Positions 37,439 through 47,196 of a stretch of DNA of 64,000 nt are shown here, piece by piece. The notes under the pieces are model-generated. The model was not told the origin of the DNA. It saw nothing but the letters and a program-made list of their open reading frames with translations, and searched no databases. Within the stretch, counting starts at the first letter, position 1, and each line of letters begins with the position of its first letter. The DNA comes from Lachnospiraceae bacterium GAM79 (GTDB lineage Bacteria; Bacillota; Clostridia; Lachnospirales; Lachnospiraceae), in NCBI GenBank assembly GCA_020735665.1, contig CP085928.1, positions 1,528,501 to 1,592,500 of the forward strand. The letters run 5' to 3'. A program made the translations under genes and the position numbers.

Positions 37439-38194
37439 CTATCCTATCACATCTGCCATATCATACATGCCTGCCGGTTTTCCTGCCAGGAATTTTGCGG
37501 CTTCTACCGCACCCTTTGCAAATACTGACTTGGAATATGCAGTATGCTTGAATTCGATCACTTCGTCAATTCCTGCAAAGATGACCTCATGTTCACCAAC
37601 GATCGTTCCGCCACGAACGGCTGAGATACCAATCTCTTTCTTATCTCTCTTTTTTCTGACCTGACTTCTGTCGTAGACATATTCATATTCTCCGCCTCTT
37701 GCTTCATTAATAGAATCCGCAAGTGCTATCGCTGTTCCGGATGGTGCATCTACCTTCTGGTTATGATGCTTCTCAACGATCTCGATATCATAGCCTGCCG
37801 GTGCAAATACATTTGCAGCATCCTTTAACAGCTTCATAAGAGTATTGATTCCAAGCGACATATTGGCTGACTTTAAGATCGCAACCTTCTTACTGCTCTC
37901 TTTTACCCTTGCAAGCTGTTCATCACTTAAACCGGTTGTACAGAGAACTACCGGGATCTGTTTCTCCACGCTGTAATCAAGAAGTGCGTCCACTGCCGCT
38001 GCTGCTGCAAAATCAACGATTACATCTGCTGCCACATCACACTTCTTAATATCTGTAAATACCGGATATCCGTTATCTCTGTTATCTGCTATATCAATAC
38101 CTGCAACGATCTGTGCATTTGGATCATCTGCTACAAGTCCTGTGATCACCTGTCCCATCTTACCGTTACATCCATGCATTATGATTCGAACCAT
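37439..38194 (-). CDS. dapB: 4-hydroxy-tetrahydrodipicolinate reductase
   Basis: 251 residues from ATG 38194, which has GGAGG seven to nine bases upstream; a start at 38209 would overlap that site. MHGCNGKMGQVITG binds NAD(P)H; EKHHNQKVDAPSGTA is the substrate loop with the catalytic His and Lys. Second step of the diaminopimelate/lysine branch. It comes after dapA but a terminator lies between them. Confidence 0.95.
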   Translation of the reverse strand: MVRIIMHGCNGKMGQVITGLVADDPNAQIVAGIDIADNRDNGYPVFTDIKKCDVAADVIVDFAAAAAVDALLDYSVEKQIPVVLCTTGLSDEQLARVKESSKKVAILKSANMSLGINTLMKLLKDAANVFAPAGYDIEIVEKHHNQKVDAPSGTAIALADSINEARGGEYEYVYDRSQVRKKRDKKEIGISAVRGGTIVGEHEVIFAGIDEVIEFKHTAYSKSVFAKGAVEAAKFLAGKPAGMYDMADVIG

Positions 38195-38291
38195 GTTCTT
38201 TTCCTCCATTTATCCTGTGTTTTACTCATTCATCCGCGGCAGCCGCCAGATTCTCATGCGGCATGAACTTTGGCTTACGTAACCGCGTAAA

Positions 38292-38322
38292 CAAAAATCC
38301 CGCAGAGCCTGCGGGATTTTAT
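38292..38322. terminator. Terminator between dapA and dapB
   Basis: ATCCCGCAG, 3-nt loop, CTGCGGGAT, with T-runs on both strands. It may limit dapA read-through into dapB. Confidence 0.85.
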
Positions 38323-38412
38323 ATACTGCAGACAGATTCCTGTATCCCTTCTGTCCATCTTTGTCTATATCATACAGAATGGCTCTTTATCAGATCATCT
38401 GTAGTTTCTTTT

Positions 38413-39297
38413 TTAAAGTAAGCCGTATGCTGTCATTGCAGCCTTTAACTTCTCTACATGTGCCGGCTCCATCTCTGTTAATGGCATTCTCATCGTTCCG
38501 CCGCATAAGCCCATAAGCTCAACTGCCTTCTTAACAGGGATCGGATTTACTTCACAGAACAGTGACTCACACAGATCGATCATCTTTAACTGAATATCAA
38601 GACTTTCCTTTACATCGCCATCCATGAACTTCTTAACCATATCATGTACATCTCTCGGAGCGATATTTGCTGTTACTGAGATAACACCTTTTCCGCCTAA
38701 TGACAGAAGCGGTACTACCTGATCATCGTTACCGGAATAAATATCAATACAGCCGTCTGCCAGCTTTGCCAGCTTAACAACCTGTGCGATATTACCGGAT
38801 GCTTCCTTGATACCTACGATATTCGGCACAGTCTTTGCAAGTGTAACCGCTGTCTCCGGCTGAATGTTACATCCTGTACGGGATGGTACATTATATAAGA
38901 TGATCGGAACCTTTACAGAATTTGCAATAGCTGTAAAGTGCGCGATCAGACCGTTCTGAGTTGCCTTGTTGTAATATGGTGTTACTAACAACAATCCATC
39001 TACGCCATAGCTTTCTGCTTCTGTAGAAAGATAAATGGCTGTTCCTGTACAATTAGAACCTGCGCCTGCGATAACAGGGATTCTGTGATCTACATATTCT
39101 ACACATGCTTTTATACATGCAAGGTGTTCTTCATGTGATAATGTGGATGCTTCACCTGTTGTTCCACATACTATAATGGCATCTGTACCATTTGCAATAT
39201 GGAATTCAACGAGTTCTTTCATCTTATCGAAATCAACCTCACCATTCTCCTTAAACGGTGTTACTAAAGCTACACCTGATCCTTCAAAAATTGACAT
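38413..39297 (-). CDS. dapA: 4-hydroxy-tetrahydrodipicolinate synthase
   Basis: 294 residues from ATG 39297, preceded by AAGGAGG; the frame is open to 39360 but inside the leader RNA. GTTGEASTLSHEEH, YNVPSRTGCNIQP (catalytic Tyr) and VGIKEASGNIAQ (Schiff-base Lys) are all present. It condenses pyruvate and aspartate semialdehyde. Expression is evidently lysine-controlled through the riboswitch upstream. Confidence 0.97.
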   Translation of the reverse strand: MSIFEGSGVALVTPFKENGEVDFDKMKELVEFHIANGTDAIIVCGTTGEASTLSHEEHLACIKACVEYVDHRIPVIAGAGSNCTGTAIYLSTEAESYGVDGLLLVTPYYNKATQNGLIAHFTAIANSVKVPIILYNVPSRTGCNIQPETAVTLAKTVPNIVGIKEASGNIAQVVKLAKLADGCIDIYSGNDDQVVPLLSLGGKGVISVTANIAPRDVHDMVKKFMDGDVKESLDIQLKMIDLCESLFCEVNPIPVKKAVELMGLCGGTMRMPLTEMEPAHVEKLKAAMTAYGLL

Positions 39298-39365
39298 GAA
39301 ATTTTCCTCCTTAAAATCTAATACATAAAATCGTCGCGGAACTCTCTTTACTGTATCCATACAGC

Positions 39366-39397
39366 ACTAAAGGTCGGCATACGAGCGCCGACCTTTA
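39366..39397 (-). promoter_or_regulatory. Expression-platform hairpin in the dapA leader
   Basis: CTAAAGGTCGGC/GCCGACCTTTAG make a perfect 12-bp stem with an 8-nt loop between the lysine aptamer and dapA. There is no T-run after it on the minus strand, so a standard intrinsic terminator is doubtful. Confidence 0.7.
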
Positions 39398-39417
39398 GAA
39401 ATAATATACTTCTTTAA

Positions 39418-39584
39418 AAAGTAGCCCTCCATCTGTGACGATGACAGTCATACAGTTATTCGCTGCACAACCAGGTTACAGCTCTATGGATAACTGCTTC
39501 CTTCGGCGGTATCCCCTTTCAACACATATCATCTACCTCCATATATATCCATATATTTACTGATAAATACCGCGCCTCTACTGA
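39418..39584 (-). ncRNA. Lysine riboswitch (L box) of dapA
   Basis: Minus strand. The 5' end reads AGTAGAGGCGCG and CAGTA follows. GAAAGGGGATACCGCCGAAG, a GACTGTCATC segment and the 3' GGAGGGCTACTTT match the conserved positions of the lysine aptamer. AGTAG at the 5' end pairs with CTACT at the 3' end as P1. Lysine binding should reduce dapA expression. Confidence 0.9.
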
Positions 39585-39612
39585 ATTTTTCTTTTTTCCA
39601 TTAGATAAAATT

Positions 39613-39641
39613 ACTATATCATTCCTGTCTGTTTCTGTCAA
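39613..39641 (-). promoter_or_regulatory. Sigma-A promoter of dapA
   Basis: TTGACA (39636-39641), 17-bp spacer, TATAGT (39613-39618) on the minus strand, about 30 bp upstream of the riboswitch. Confidence 0.85.
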
Positions 39642-39696
39642 TATGTAACGACTTCTTTTCCCTGTCTGTTCATTGCTTTACTGTCCCTTTACCGGT

Positions 39697-40326
39697 CTAC
39701 TCCAGGCATTCCATTTTGCTGACAGATACCTCATAAGCAGTCTTGCTGATGATCTGATCATTCCCGATTCGTTTCTGGTATTCCCGGCTCTGGATCCTGC
39801 CCCATACAGCGACATGCTCGCCCACCTTCAGTTTTCCCGCAAATCTTGCGTTTCTGCCCCAGCAGATGCAAGGAATATAGTCGCTCTTGCCATATGCCCG
39901 GTTGACTGCCAGCAGAATATCTGCGATCTCCCGTCCCAGTGGTGTCATACGGTACACCGGTTCTTTGCATATATAACCGTCCAGATAGATCTGATTCGGC
40001 TTATTCTCTGCTTCCTCATCATCTTCATCCAGTACCGATATCTCCCTGACAAATACCGATAAGATCAGACGGTTTCTCGTCTCTTCATGCTTGTTATAAG
40101 ACCGAAACTGTCCTCTCGCCATCACCTTTTCCCCGATATGGGAATTCTCTACATCAAATAACCGATCAGACACCATAAGTGGTATTACGTCATAGGTATC
40201 ACTCAGTCTGGCAACGACAAGATCCACCATATAAAATCCTTCTCCGAAGATCTCATGACTGAATGTAAAGTCTGATGCAATCTCCCCCGCTACGATCACC
40301 TGGTTATTGTTTAATGTTTTTTCCAT
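39697..40326 (-). CDS. Single-stranded DNA-binding (SSB-like OB-fold) protein
   Basis: About 209 residues from ATG 40326 behind GAAGGGAG; the frame is open to 40368. There seem to be two OB-fold-like parts. The first is VIVAGEIASDFTFSHEIFGEGFYMVDLVVARLSD. The second is YLDGYICKEPVYRMTPLGREIADILLAVNRA...YIPCICWGRNARFAGKL...GEHVAVWGRIQSREY, which closely matches SSB/PriB chemistry. The usual acidic SSB C-terminal tip is absent (ends KMECLE). It is likely an auxiliary SSB paralogue rather than the essential one. Confidence 0.75.
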   Translation of the reverse strand: MEKTLNNNQVIVAGEIASDFTFSHEIFGEGFYMVDLVVARLSDTYDVIPLMVSDRLFDVENSHIGEKVMARGQFRSYNKHEETRNRLILSVFVREISVLDEDDEEAENKPNQIYLDGYICKEPVYRMTPLGREIADILLAVNRAYGKSDYIPCICWGRNARFAGKLKVGEHVAVWGRIQSREYQKRIGNDQIISKTAYEVSVSKMECLE

Positions 40327-40466
40327 GTTTTTTCTCCCTTCTGGTATATCCCTTCGAATGTATACCATAAAATATATTCTTTTATACCGGAAGATATGCT
40401 GCTTTTTTTTGTCTTGTTTTGTCTTATATCGGGAGTTAGGGCAAATTAATTGAATAAATAGAATAA

Positions 40467-40489
40467 AGCCGGACTATATAAGCCCGGCT
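40467..40489 (-). terminator. Probable terminator of the rRNA/tRNA methyltransferase gene
   Basis: AGCCGG/CCGGCT stem with a short T-rich tail on each side, 26 bp after the stop codon at 40515. Confidence 0.6.
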
Positions 40490-40514
40490 CCTTTTTAATA
40501 TCACATATTTCTAA

Positions 40515-41321
40515 TCATCTGCGTTGTCTGTATGCTTCATACGCAAGAAGGGTTGCCGATATTGCAGCATTTAATGATTCCACCTGTCCTGCCATCGGAA
40601 TACGGAGCAGACGATCAGCCTTTGATGATAACTCATCGGTCAGTCCGTTTCCTTCATTTCCGATCAGAAACGCATTGTTTCTTTTAAGCTTCCCTGCATA
40701 CAGGTCACATCCATCCAAATGCGCCCCATAGACAACGATCCCATGTTCTTTCAACCGGTCAACCGCCTTCGCCGGATCATCCACATAGACAAACGGCACA
40801 CGGAAGATCGTTCCCATTGTGGATCGTACCACTTTCGGATTGTATATATCACAGGAATCTCCTCCAATAATAATACCTGTAACATCGGCAGCCTCTGCCG
40901 TCCGCACGATCGTACCGAGATTACCCGGATCCTGTATAGATTCCAGAACTAAGAAAGTATTTCCGTTCTCGCGTTTATCCATCACAGAAATCAAATCTTC
41001 CATTGTATAATGATATCTCTCAACGACAGCAAGAAGTCCCTGCGGTGTCTTCGTCTGCGACATCGATCGGAATACGCTGTCTGATACGACAACCAGTCGT
41101 CTGTCCTGTTCCGTGATTCCTTTTTCCGGAAGCTCGGTTCCATATCTCTGATATGCCGTTTCCGATACAAATACCTGCTTAACACGATCAACCGGAAGTT
41201 CCCGGAACATACGGATTCCTTCTACTATAAACACCTGTTCTTCTTTGCGAAATGACGCATTTTTATTTAGCTTGTTTATATTCTTTATCTTGGGATTTGA
41301 ATTTGCAGTAATGATCTCCAT
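40515..41321 (-). CDS. SpoU/TrmH-family RNA 2'-O-methyltransferase
   Basis: 268 residues. N-terminal SpoU-substrate-binding part (NPKIKNINKLNKNASFRKEEQ..FIVEG). The SPOUT domain then has LESIQDPGNLGTIVRTAEAA (motif 1), FLIGNEGNGLTDEL (motif 2) and RIPMAGQVESLNAAISATLL (motif 3), which form the knotted SAM site. It methylates a ribose in rRNA or tRNA; the target is not readable. Confidence 0.92.
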   Translation of the reverse strand: MEIITANSNPKIKNINKLNKNASFRKEEQVFIVEGIRMFRELPVDRVKQVFVSETAYQRYGTELPEKGITEQDRRLVVVSDSVFRSMSQTKTPQGLLAVVERYHYTMEDLISVMDKRENGNTFLVLESIQDPGNLGTIVRTAEAADVTGIIIGGDSCDIYNPKVVRSTMGTIFRVPFVYVDDPAKAVDRLKEHGIVVYGAHLDGCDLYAGKLKRNNAFLIGNEGNGLTDELSSKADRLLRIPMAGQVESLNAAISATLLAYEAYRQRR

Positions 41322-41393
41322 ATCTGCATCCTCCTGTCATTTATCTATTCTAAATATCATTCACAGCCACCATATATACACGCCGGAACTCTG

Positions 41394-44300
41394 CTATTTC
41401 TTCTTGTTCGGGCGAACCGTCACACGGCTGACACCATATTCCAGCTTCAACCGGTCAACAATACCGGAAGCGCCATCAACCATAAAACCTCTGCCCATAT
41501 TCTTATACTGTTTTTCCTGTTTTATGAATATGTATACCGGACAGTTTCCTTTATATTCTTCAAGAATCGACAGGAAATCCTTCTCCAGTTCATCATATTC
41601 TTTTCTATCGTCAAAACATACCCAGACCTGAAGATCACCTTCTGTAAATTCCGGTTTTCCTGCATTTTCTCTGCGTGGCTTCATTCTGCCGCTGTTATTA
41701 TAACGGCTGAAATCATTTCCGGCCACAACCTCATCAAAGGTCAGGATCTCCTCAGCGATCAGCTTCGCATCCTCCTCGGATACCGTTGCACGTCCCTTTA
41801 CGAAGATCTTATTATCTGCCGTCAGCTTCTCACGATAATCTTCATATTTCTTAGGGAATACGATGATCTCCGTTTGTCCGACCATATCCTCCAGTGTTAC
41901 AAACGCCATATTCTGATTATTCTTCGTCATTTTTACCGTAACATCTGCTACCATACCGCCAAGAATACAGATACTCTGATCCTGAACTCTTGCACGTCCT
42001 TCTTCCTCATCGATCATGAAATCCACCGATGAAAATGCCGTTTTCTCACTCATCAGTTTCTCATAATCAAGAAGCGGGTGGCCGGATATATAGATACCCA
42101 GTACGGATTTCTCAAGTGCCAGCTTCTCCTGCTCGTCATATTCCTCTACATCCGGAAATTTCGTCTTTGCAGCTTCTGCAAACTCACCGCCAAAGAATTC
42201 TGCAAATGACATCTGTCCTGCAGATAAATTCTTCCGCTCTTTATAGACTTCATCGATCATCATCGGATATGCCATCATCATCTGACGTCTCTTCACGCCA
42301 AAGCTGTCAAATGCACCTCCAAGGATCAACGCCTCAACAGTCTTCTTATTTGTCTCCTTCGGTGTCATACGAACCAGGAAGTCCTTCATGTCTTTATATG
42401 GCCCATTTGCCTCCCGTTCTTCTACGATCCGGTCTACTACTGCACTTCCGACACTCTTGATTCCTGACATGCCATATCGTATCGCACCCTTGGCTGCTGA
42501 GAATCCGCTGTAGCCTTCATTGATATCCGGCGGCAGGATCCGGATTCCCATCTGGCGGCAGGACTGGATATAGCCTGCGACCTTGGAACTGTTATCCTTT
42601 ACCGATGACATCAGCGCCGCCATGAATTCAACCGGATAATAGCATTTTAAAAATGCCGTCTGATAGGCAACAACCGCGTACGCTGCTGCATGGGATTTGT
42701 TAAATGCATATTTTGCAAAATCCGTCATATCATCGAAAATCTTATTTGCAGTTGCCTCCGGGATACCTCGGGCGATACAGCCCGGCACTCCTAATTCTTC
42801 ATTTCCATATACGAAATACTGTCGTTCCTTCGCCATGACATCCGCTTTTTTCTTAGACATAGCACGGCGTACCAGATCGCTTCGTCCAAGTGTATATCCT
42901 GCAAGCTTCATAACGATCTGCATAACCTGTTCCTGATATACGATACAGCCATAGGTCGGTTCCAGGATTTCCTGAAGTTCCGGCACATCATAGGTGATCT
43001 TCTCAGGATGTTCCTTACCATTGATATAGTTCGGAATAAAATCCATAGGACCCGGACGATACAGAGAGATTCCTGCTATGACATCTTCCAGACTCTGAGG
43101 CTTTAGCTCCTTCATAAAGCTCTTCATACCGGAACTTTCAAGCTGGAAGATACCTTCTGTCTTTCCTGAAGTAATTAACTCAAATACTTTCTTATCGTCA
43201 TAATCGATATGGTCGATATCAATATCAACTCCGGTCTCCTGCTTTATGAACTTCACCGCATCCTGAATAACGGTCAGAGTACGAAGTCCGAGGAAGTCCA
43301 TTTTCAGAAGTCCTAACCGTTCGATCGTAGTCATTGTAAACTGTGTGATGATCGAATCATCACCGCCTCTTGCAAGCGGTACATATTCATCGATAGAATC
43401 TCTGCCGATTACGACACCAGCCGCATGCATACCGGTATTTCTCGGAAGTCCCTCTAACTTCCTTGCCATATCAATCAACTGCTTGACATCTGCATTTCCC
43501 TCATACATCTCCTTCAGCTCCTTGCTGACCTTCAGAGCTGTATCAATATTCATACCGATCTCCATCGGAATTGTCTTCGCTACCGAATCACAGAGTGCAT
43601 ACGGAAGATCCAACGCACGACCGACATCGCGGATAACATTTCGTGCTGCCATCGTCTGGAAGGTTACAATCTGTACTACCTTTTCTTTTCCATATTTACG
43701 GACAACATAATCGATAACCTCCTGTCTTCTCTCATAACAGAAATCCACATCGATATCAGGCATAGATACTCGCTCCGGATTCAGAAATCGTTCAAACAGA
43801 AGATTGTAACGGATCGGATCAATATTCGTAATCTCCAGACAATAGGCCACGATACTGCCCGCTGCAGATCCACGGCCGGGACCAACCGCAATCCCATGAT
43901 CCTTGGCATATCTTATAAAGTCTGATACAATCAGGAAATAATCCACATATCCCATTTTCTTGATCGTATTGATCTCATAGGTCAGGCGCTCCATCAACTC
44001 CGGTGTTACCGGATTATAACGCTTCCTGATACCCTCCATACAGAGTTTTTCCAGATACTCCTCGGCTGTCAGCCCATCCGGCACATCAAATTCCGGCACC
44101 TTCTGCTCACCAAATACGATCTCTACATTACAACGGTCTGCAATCTTCTGTGTATTTGCAAGCGCTTCCTTCGCATAAGGGAAAAGCTTATACATTTCTT
44201 CTTTGGATTTCAGGTAATACTGTCCGCCTGTATAGCGCATACGATCTTCATCATGTACCTTACGGTTCGTCTGGATACACAGAAGAACATCGTGTGCCTC

Positions 44301-44945
44301 CCAGTCCTCCGCAAGGATATAGTGAGAATCATTAGTTACGACCATAGGAATACCCAACTCTTTGGACAACCGCATAACACCCGCATTTACCGTCGCCTGC
44401 TCTGCCAGTCCATGATCCTGCATCTCGAGGAAATAATTATTTTCTCCAAATATCTTCAAATGACGGAGCGCTGCCTCTTTGGCTTCCTCATAGTTGTTCT
44501 TTCTTAAGTTGACCGCAACCTCGCCTGCCAGACAGGCTGAAAGCGCAATAATACCCTCGTGATATTGTTCCAGCACTTCCATGTCTACTCTCGGCTTATA
44601 ATAAAATCCCTCGGTAAATCCTCTGGATACAATCTTTGACAGGTTCTTATATCCCTGATTGTTCTCTGCCAGCAGCACCAGATGATAGTATCGTTCCTCT
44701 CCTCTGGTATTCTCACGGTCAAATCGTGATCCCGGGCTGACATAGATCTCGCAGCCTATGATCGGCTTGATCCCCTCTGCCCTTGCTGCCTCATAAAAAT
44801 CAATAACACCATACATAACGCCGTGATCAGTGATCGCAAGCGAATCATACCCCAGTTCCTTCGCGCGTTTCACCAGACTCTTGATCTTCGCCGATCCATC
44901 CAACAAACTATATTCCGTATGCACATGTAAATGTGTAAAATCCAT
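41394..44945 (-). CDS. dnaE: DNA polymerase III alpha subunit (DnaE type)
   Basis: 1183 residues, a normal length without intein. The N-terminal PHP domain starts FTHLHVHTEYSLLDG. The polymerase core has GPGRGSAAGSIVAYCL, PDIDVDFCYERRQEVIDYV with catalytic Asp residues, and the third acid later. GIFQLESSGMKSFM and FAKYAFNKSHAAAYA are the fingers. A C-terminal OB domain (about 1000-1080) has VTVKMTKNNQNMAFVTLEDM. It acts beside PolC in low-GC Gram-positives, probably in lagging-strand primer extension. It belongs to the whiA/hprK neighbourhood common in this family. Confidence 0.97.
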   Translation of the reverse strand: MDFTHLHVHTEYSLLDGSAKIKSLVKRAKELGYDSLAITDHGVMYGVIDFYEAARAEGIKPIIGCEIYVSPGSRFDRENTRGEERYYHLVLLAENNQGYKNLSKIVSRGFTEGFYYKPRVDMEVLEQYHEGIIALSACLAGEVAVNLRKNNYEEAKEAALRHLKIFGENNYFLEMQDHGLAEQATVNAGVMRLSKELGIPMVVTNDSHYILAEDWEAHDVLLCIQTNRKVHDEDRMRYTGGQYYLKSKEEMYKLFPYAKEALANTQKIADRCNVEIVFGEQKVPEFDVPDGLTAEEYLEKLCMEGIRKRYNPVTPELMERLTYEINTIKKMGYVDYFLIVSDFIRYAKDHGIAVGPGRGSAAGSIVAYCLEITNIDPIRYNLLFERFLNPERVSMPDIDVDFCYERRQEVIDYVVRKYGKEKVVQIVTFQTMAARNVIRDVGRALDLPYALCDSVAKTIPMEIGMNIDTALKVSKELKEMYEGNADVKQLIDMARKLEGLPRNTGMHAAGVVIGRDSIDEYVPLARGGDDSIITQFTMTTIERLGLLKMDFLGLRTLTVIQDAVKFIKQETGVDIDIDHIDYDDKKVFELITSGKTEGIFQLESSGMKSFMKELKPQSLEDVIAGISLYRPGPMDFIPNYINGKEHPEKITYDVPELQEILEPTYGCIVYQEQVMQIVMKLAGYTLGRSDLVRRAMSKKKADVMAKERQYFVYGNEELGVPGCIARGIPEATANKIFDDMTDFAKYAFNKSHAAAYAVVAYQTAFLKCYYPVEFMAALMSSVKDNSSKVAGYIQSCRQMGIRILPPDINEGYSGFSAAKGAIRYGMSGIKSVGSAVVDRIVEEREANGPYKDMKDFLVRMTPKETNKKTVEALILGGAFDSFGVKRRQMMMAYPMMIDEVYKERKNLSAGQMSFAEFFGGEFAEAAKTKFPDVEEYDEQEKLALEKSVLGIYISGHPLLDYEKLMSEKTAFSSVDFMIDEEEGRARVQDQSICILGGMVADVTVKMTKNNQNMAFVTLEDMVGQTEIIVFPKKYEDYREKLTADNKIFVKGRATVSEEDAKLIAEEILTFDEVVAGNDFSRYNNSGRMKPRRENAGKPEFTEGDLQVWVCFDDRKEYDELEKDFLSILEEYKGNCPVYIFIKQEKQYKNMGRGFMVDGASGIVDRLKLEYGVSRVTVRPNKKK

Positions 44946-45021
44946 ATTTATCCCTCCGGCTTTTCAGCCTCTCTTCCGTTTATATACTTTCTCCGGTCTG
45001 ACGTTACTGCCGATAACGATC

Positions 45022-45588
45022 TTATTTCTGCTTTTTCTTCGGTCTTTTATTATGCAGCACTTCACGTCGTATATAGTCAAAGGTATAATCTTCTCCTTTT
45101 TCTGCCAACATTACAAGCAGACTTTCAAGCAGTGCATCCGTCTCCGGATGAAGCAGATGATTTCTTCTTGCTTTTCCTTTTCTGAAATATTCCAGTGGAT
45201 AGGAATCATTATACTTCTCTTTATTATAATTCTTACTTGCTGCAATCCGGTCGCAGAACATCTCGACCACATACTTCTCCGGCATTTTACAGCCTGCCAA
45301 TGCACCGGAGCGATCCATACTGTAATCTACCCAATATTCCAGATGATGCTTGTTTCTTCCCTTGTGGTGCAGCCATGCGCTTGTATATCCTTTTTCTTCA
45401 CGCTCCGCGTCGTTTGGGCTGCGATCTCCCTGATAATACTTCACACCTACCGAGAACTCCGTCCATGAATATTTGGACAGATCATGCAGCAGTCCCTGTT
45501 TATATAAGCCTACCCGAAAGCAATTCTTCATAACCAGCCACTTATGATGGTTGATCGTTTTCAAATGTTTATACCAGTTCATATTCAT
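45022..45588 (-). CDS. DUF5662-like conserved protein
   Basis: About 188 residues. WYKHLKTINHHKWLVMKNCFRVGLYKQGLLHDLSKYSWTEF, then YQGDRSP and SAWLHHKGRNKHHLEYWVDY, give several His/Asp positions like a metal site. This pattern is that of a widespread small Clostridia family of unknown role. The frame is open to 45669, but a promoter at 45634-45662 lies inside that extension. I therefore chose the ATG at 45588 with GGAG upstream; 45612 or 45600 are possible. Confidence 0.75.
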   Translation of the reverse strand: MNMNWYKHLKTINHHKWLVMKNCFRVGLYKQGLLHDLSKYSWTEFSVGVKYYQGDRSPNDAEREEKGYTSAWLHHKGRNKHHLEYWVDYSMDRSGALAGCKMPEKYVVEMFCDRIAASKNYNKEKYNDSYPLEYFRKGKARRNHLLHPETDALLESLLVMLAEKGEDYTFDYIRREVLHNKRPKKKQK

Positions 45589-45633
45589 GAAACTTTTCAT
45601 CTCCGATTTCATTCTAAATATTGTTCGATTTTT

Positions 45634-45662
45634 ATTGTATTTCATTTTACCCTTTTTGCCAA
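45634..45662 (-). promoter_or_regulatory. Promoter of the DUF5662-like gene
   Basis: TTGGCA (45657-45662), 17-bp spacer, TACAAT (45634-45639) on the minus strand. Confidence 0.65.
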
Positions 45663-45725
45663 CACCCAAGAAAGCAGTTACCTGAGAATTTTCATAATTC
45701 TGCCCCTAAAACCATTTTAAGGCAT

Positions 45726-45770
45726 AAAAAATACCCCGAAGCCCTTGCTTTCTCTTAGGTTTCGGGGTAT
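45726..45770 (-). terminator. Terminator after tRNA-Thr
   Basis: ATACCCCGAA/TTCGGGGTAT stem with a T-run (TTTTTT) on the minus strand, 10 bp beyond the tRNA gene. Confidence 0.88.
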
Positions 45771-45779
45771 AAGGTTTAA

Positions 45780-45852
<73 letters not shown>

Positions 45853-45857
45853 GTTTG

Positions 45858-47138
45858 TTAAAAATTCCAGATGCCGTATAACGGAACATTTAAAAGTCCG
45901 TTATTCATATACATATCATCTGTTGAGATTCTGATAGACGTCGCATTGTCATATCTCTGCTTGAACACCTTGGAACTCTGTGCCTTGGTATGTGGCTCTG
46001 TCTGTACATCAACCGGTACAACCTCGCCATCACCTTCATACACAAAATCAACCTTTGCTGTTGCAGATGATATCCAGAAGAACAGCTTGCCAATATTCTT
46101 ATTCGCATATAATTCTTCTAGTGCATACTGCTCGGCTATCATACCATCCATCGTATCAACGATATTGGTCTTATCTATATCATTATAATGAATGCCTGCC
46201 ATAATTCTTAAAAGACCGTGATCCAAATGATAAATCTCAAAGGATTTCTCATCCACCTGCTCTGCAAGTGGTAACACCCCGTGTCTTATACGATATACCT
46301 GACGGACAACTCCGATCCGTACAAGATGGTCAACAGACGACTCGTACTCTCTGGCTCTCGCCTTGGGATCTACATATCCGTACATAAACTTTTTATTCTC
46401 TTTGGTAAGCTGAACAGGAATACTGTTCCAGATCAACATAACCTTTGTTAAAAGTTTCTTCGGTGTTACTTTTACTATATATTCGGTCATTTTGTCAAGT
46501 GTTTTTTGCAAAATACCTTCAACTTCTTCAAAATTTTCATTTTTGTAATATGCATTTACCGCTTCCGGCATTCCCCCGGTCACTAAAAATGCATCCAACA
46601 TTGTATCTATGCTTTTACGTACCTCTTCCGGCAATCCTTCCAGTCTCTGGTTCTCGATATATTTCCAGAGTTTACGCCCCTTTCCGGCTTTTAAGAATTC
46701 ATCAAAAGTCATCGGCATCAACTCGTATACAAAGAGATCATCCTGACATTCCGCTTCACCCGGTAACGGTCCATTAACAGTTGCAAGCATACAGATTCGC
46801 ACATTGTTACTTACCTTCGCATACTCTACCAGATTTGGTACCGCCATCGTACTGAGCTGTACATTGTCAAAAATCAATAACTTGCCCTGAAAGTCGTATT
46901 TATCCAGTGAGGTCGTTAATTTCGCATGAAGCTTCTCAGGCTTTCGCTCCTTTGAAATATACTGGCAAAAATCCGGATACTGCTCCAGATTGATAAGAAT
47001 GTGTTCGTCAAAAAAGCCTGTAGCGAAATCAAGGGCTGCCCATGTCTTTCCTACAAACTTTCCTCCTCTAATGAGTGCTGCTTTATTTTCTCCAATCTCA
47101 TACCATGTTGCCAGATCGTTCATGATATTTCTAAACAT
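45858..47138 (-). CDS. AAA-type ATPase with DUF4143-like C-terminal domain
   Basis: 426 residues. Walker A is GGKFVGKT (near residue 35) and Walker B is KLLIFDNVQL (near 98); FEEF-like MTFDEFLKAG follows, as in this family. The C-terminal part (about 290-415) contains YHLDHGLLRIM and KVDFVYEGDGEVVPVDVQ. The latter aligns with the PD-(D/E)xK-like motif of DUF4143, but the usual E-x-K is D-V-Q, so nuclease activity is doubtful. These ATPases are common and poorly understood. It is followed after 5 bp by tRNA-Thr. Confidence 0.82.
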   Translation of the reverse strand: MFRNIMNDLATWYEIGENKAALIRGGKFVGKTWAALDFATGFFDEHILINLEQYPDFCQYISKERKPEKLHAKLTTSLDKYDFQGKLLIFDNVQLSTMAVPNLVEYAKVSNNVRICMLATVNGPLPGEAECQDDLFVYELMPMTFDEFLKAGKGRKLWKYIENQRLEGLPEEVRKSIDTMLDAFLVTGGMPEAVNAYYKNENFEEVEGILQKTLDKMTEYIVKVTPKKLLTKVMLIWNSIPVQLTKENKKFMYGYVDPKARAREYESSVDHLVRIGVVRQVYRIRHGVLPLAEQVDEKSFEIYHLDHGLLRIMAGIHYNDIDKTNIVDTMDGMIAEQYALEELYANKNIGKLFFWISSATAKVDFVYEGDGEVVPVDVQTEPHTKAQSSKVFKQRYDNATSIRISTDDMYMNNGLLNVPLYGIWNF

Positions 47139-47196
47139 TTGTACTCACCTCTACGACAAACGCATTTGCCATTTCTACATACTGCTTCAACAGACA

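Noticed and set aside
39298-39360. Longer N-terminus of DapA starting at 39360
   Set aside because: It lies in the riboswitch leader without a ribosome binding site, whereas AAGGAGG precedes the ATG at 39297.
39418-39584. T-box leader before dapA
   Set aside because: No T-box core (AGGGTGGNACCGCG) is present; the conserved positions fit the lysine riboswitch.
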